A stretch of DNA of 64,000 nt from Syngnathus acus (taxonomy: Eukaryota; Chordata; Actinopteri; Syngnathiformes; Syngnathidae), in contig NC_051090.1 of NCBI RefSeq assembly GCF_901709675.1, positions 9,934,842 through 9,998,841 of the forward strand. The letters run 5' to 3'. How positions within the stretch are numbered: position 1 is the stretch's first letter; the number at the start of each line of letters is the position of its first letter. The position numbers and the translations under genes are program-made. The notes below the pieces were generated by a model. The model was given only the letters and a program-made list of their open reading frames with translations, ran no database searches and was not told the origin of the DNA. Below are positions 60,115 to 64,000 of the stretch, in pieces.

Positions 60115-60392
60115 CAGGGGTGTCCAAGGTTTTTCTTCCAAGGGGAGCAAACAGGAAATTGAAGCATATAAAGGCTATTTTAACATTCTTCGCCCTCTTT
60201 TTATGAAAACAAATAGAATAGAAATGTTGATATTTTATTTATAAATACTTCTTTTGGGATTTTGCACATTTACGACAATCAATGCATCATTCGTGCTATT
60301 GGCCAACGATGTGTGATTGGGGAAAGGAACATGTCTCTCTTTTGGGGTAGCGGGCCACGAATGGCCCCAGGACCATATTTTGAACACACCGA
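60115..60392. mobile_element. Non-autonomous hAT-like element in a prdm5 intron
   Basis: Left end CAGGGGTGTCCAAGG. The right end, read in complement, carries GGTGTGTTCAAAATATGGTC and GGCCATTCGTGGCCCGC, an imperfect inverted repeat of the common CAGGGGTGTCCAAA termini. The interior is AT-rich and non-coding. No clear 8-bp target duplication remains, so the right border is approximate. Confidence 0.5.
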
Positions 60393-62017
60393 TCACATGG
60401 AATATCTTTTGGCCATGAAAAAAAAAAGGAGGTTAAAGTTGAAGGGTCAGAAAACACATGGACACGAGGCTTTTAGCGTACCCACAATGCTTCGGTGCGC
60501 GCGACCCCGTTAACACGCAACATCTGTACCTGTTGACCTTCACTCTGCGCCAGCTGTTCAGCCTGATGACCTCTGACCCGATGGAAAAGGCAAAGCTTCG
60601 AGTCTTTGTTTGTTTACGGGGAAGAAAAGCTCACTTCCTCGCGTGGCGTCCTCGTTTGTAAAGCAACATGCAAACAGGAAGCGGCGACTTGGGGCCTGCA
60701 GGCGATCCGACGCCAATCCAATTGTTGCATTTTGACATTTGGAGTTCCCCAAGAAGAAGACAAACTATTGATGCTGCACTTGGATTAAAAATAACAAACC
60801 CTAAAACGTTGCACTTGGCTAAAAATACAGCATAGTGTTCAAGTTAGTTCAAAAGAAAATGTAGGTAGAGAATTGAATGAGCAGACATTTGATTGGATCA
60901 TCATGAAACTTTTCAAGTCTGTTTTGCTTGTTTGGTCTGGTGGTTTGTTGTTATTGCGCGAAGGCGTGCGGTGGCGTGGCTTCTCATTACACGCGGAAGT
61001 GTTCTTTCATGGTCCTTTTAAACACACACGGCAGCATGTTCTTGTCTTTAATTGAGGTTGACGCAGGTCACTGTTGAAATCAAACAAAAACATTTTCTCT
61101 GGACGATTCCTCCGTGACCCGCCGTTGGCCCACCGAGGCACCTTTTAATATGCGTCTGCTCGTCGCACCGCCAAAGCCACATGACCGGTTTAAAAAAAAT
61201 GACTTTATTAAAAAGCTCCTCGTAACCGCAGCCGTTCAAATGTGTTTCATTCTGACTCGCCGCTGATGCTGTTTTGTGCCCAAACACACACACGACAAAG
61301 CGTGACCCTGCGTGCTAGTGCTAAGAGTTTAACGTGCTCGCGGAACAAAGCGAACCTCCGAAGGTGACGCTGACGAAAGTGTGCAAAGCATAGACGAATG
61401 AAGTGAAAAAATAGAGAAACCAAATTGGGGCCTGAATTTTCCTTCCTGACTTGACTTTAGATTCACACGCTGGTAAAAAAAGTTCCCAGTCGTCTTGTTG
61501 AGTCGACTGTTTACAAAAAAGGTAAACAGCAACTACTTTTAAGCACGTGGACGTATCGAGACTGGGAGTCTGGCTACTTTCCCAAGCTTGTATATACTGC
61601 GGCTGTATATGTGTCATGGGGAGGTTTTTGTCACCGAGGACATGGATAAAAGCTAAACACGCGCGGCATAAGCGACTTCCCGCACGTACGTATTTATTCA
61701 GGCGCTACTTTGTGCGGCTCAGAGGAAGCTATTTTGGGGCTAAATGTGTGGTGAGTCGGCGTGAATCACGGCGAGTGGGTCACGGAGAGGACGCAAGACA
61801 AACGTAGTTGTGAGAAAAACTTTTGAGATCTAGTAAGTTTTGTTTTTGATTTTCCAGGATCAAAAAAGCCATCAAGAAAGAATTGCTCACATAGTTAAAG
61901 TCAAGAATTTGGGCATCGGTTCCGTGCTTAATCCCGCCAACACGTCGGTAATAAGTACGCCGGTGAGACGATCCAGATGTTGGACGTTACATCAATGTGC
62001 ATTTTAGAAGACAACTA

Positions 62018-64000
<1,983 letters not shown>

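Overview
The window is vertebrate nuclear DNA, most likely from a teleost fish. It has spliced genes with GT-AG introns, long (CA)n and (TCTA)n microsatellites, short TA-flanked inverted-repeat transposons and a tRNA-headed SINE. Four genes are recognisable and all lie on the minus strand. The rest is intergenic or intronic, and most of the longer open frames there are chance frames, often running through CA/GT repeats.

Layout. (1) 18-368: first coding exon of a type II cadherin, best matched to cadherin-24 (cdh24). It encodes a signal peptide, a prodomain, a furin-type RRKR site and the start of EC1; the remaining exons lie beyond the left edge. (2) 8506-9294: an intact single-exon gene for the thymoproteasome subunit beta-5t (psmb11), with a TATA-like box and GACGC motifs upstream. 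(3) 21080-24674: a complete 12-coding-exon slc34a2-type sodium-phosphate cotransporter (NaPi-IIb). I reconstructed the exons by splice sites and reading phase; they sum to 1,929 nt, or 642 residues plus stop. (4) 59134-62145: the last three coding exons of the zinc-finger regulator prdm5; its upstream exons lie beyond the right edge.

Between slc34a2 and prdm5 is about 34 kb with no supportable gene. It holds microsatellites, transposon remnants, a SINE with an exact 14-bp target duplication, a tandem duplication, a telomere-like degenerate minisatellite, CTCF-like motifs, and several GC-balanced islands with homeodomain-type motifs that look like candidate regulatory elements.

The genes do not form a pathway. 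psmb11 acts in thymic epithelium, slc34a2 in apical phosphate uptake, cdh24 in cell adhesion and prdm5 in transcription. The cdh24-psmb11 pairing recalls human 14q11.2, where the two are also neighbours. I found no clearly new biological system. The most unusual structure is a near-perfect 128-bp inverted repeat (127/128 identical, 251-bp spacer) at 14891-15397.
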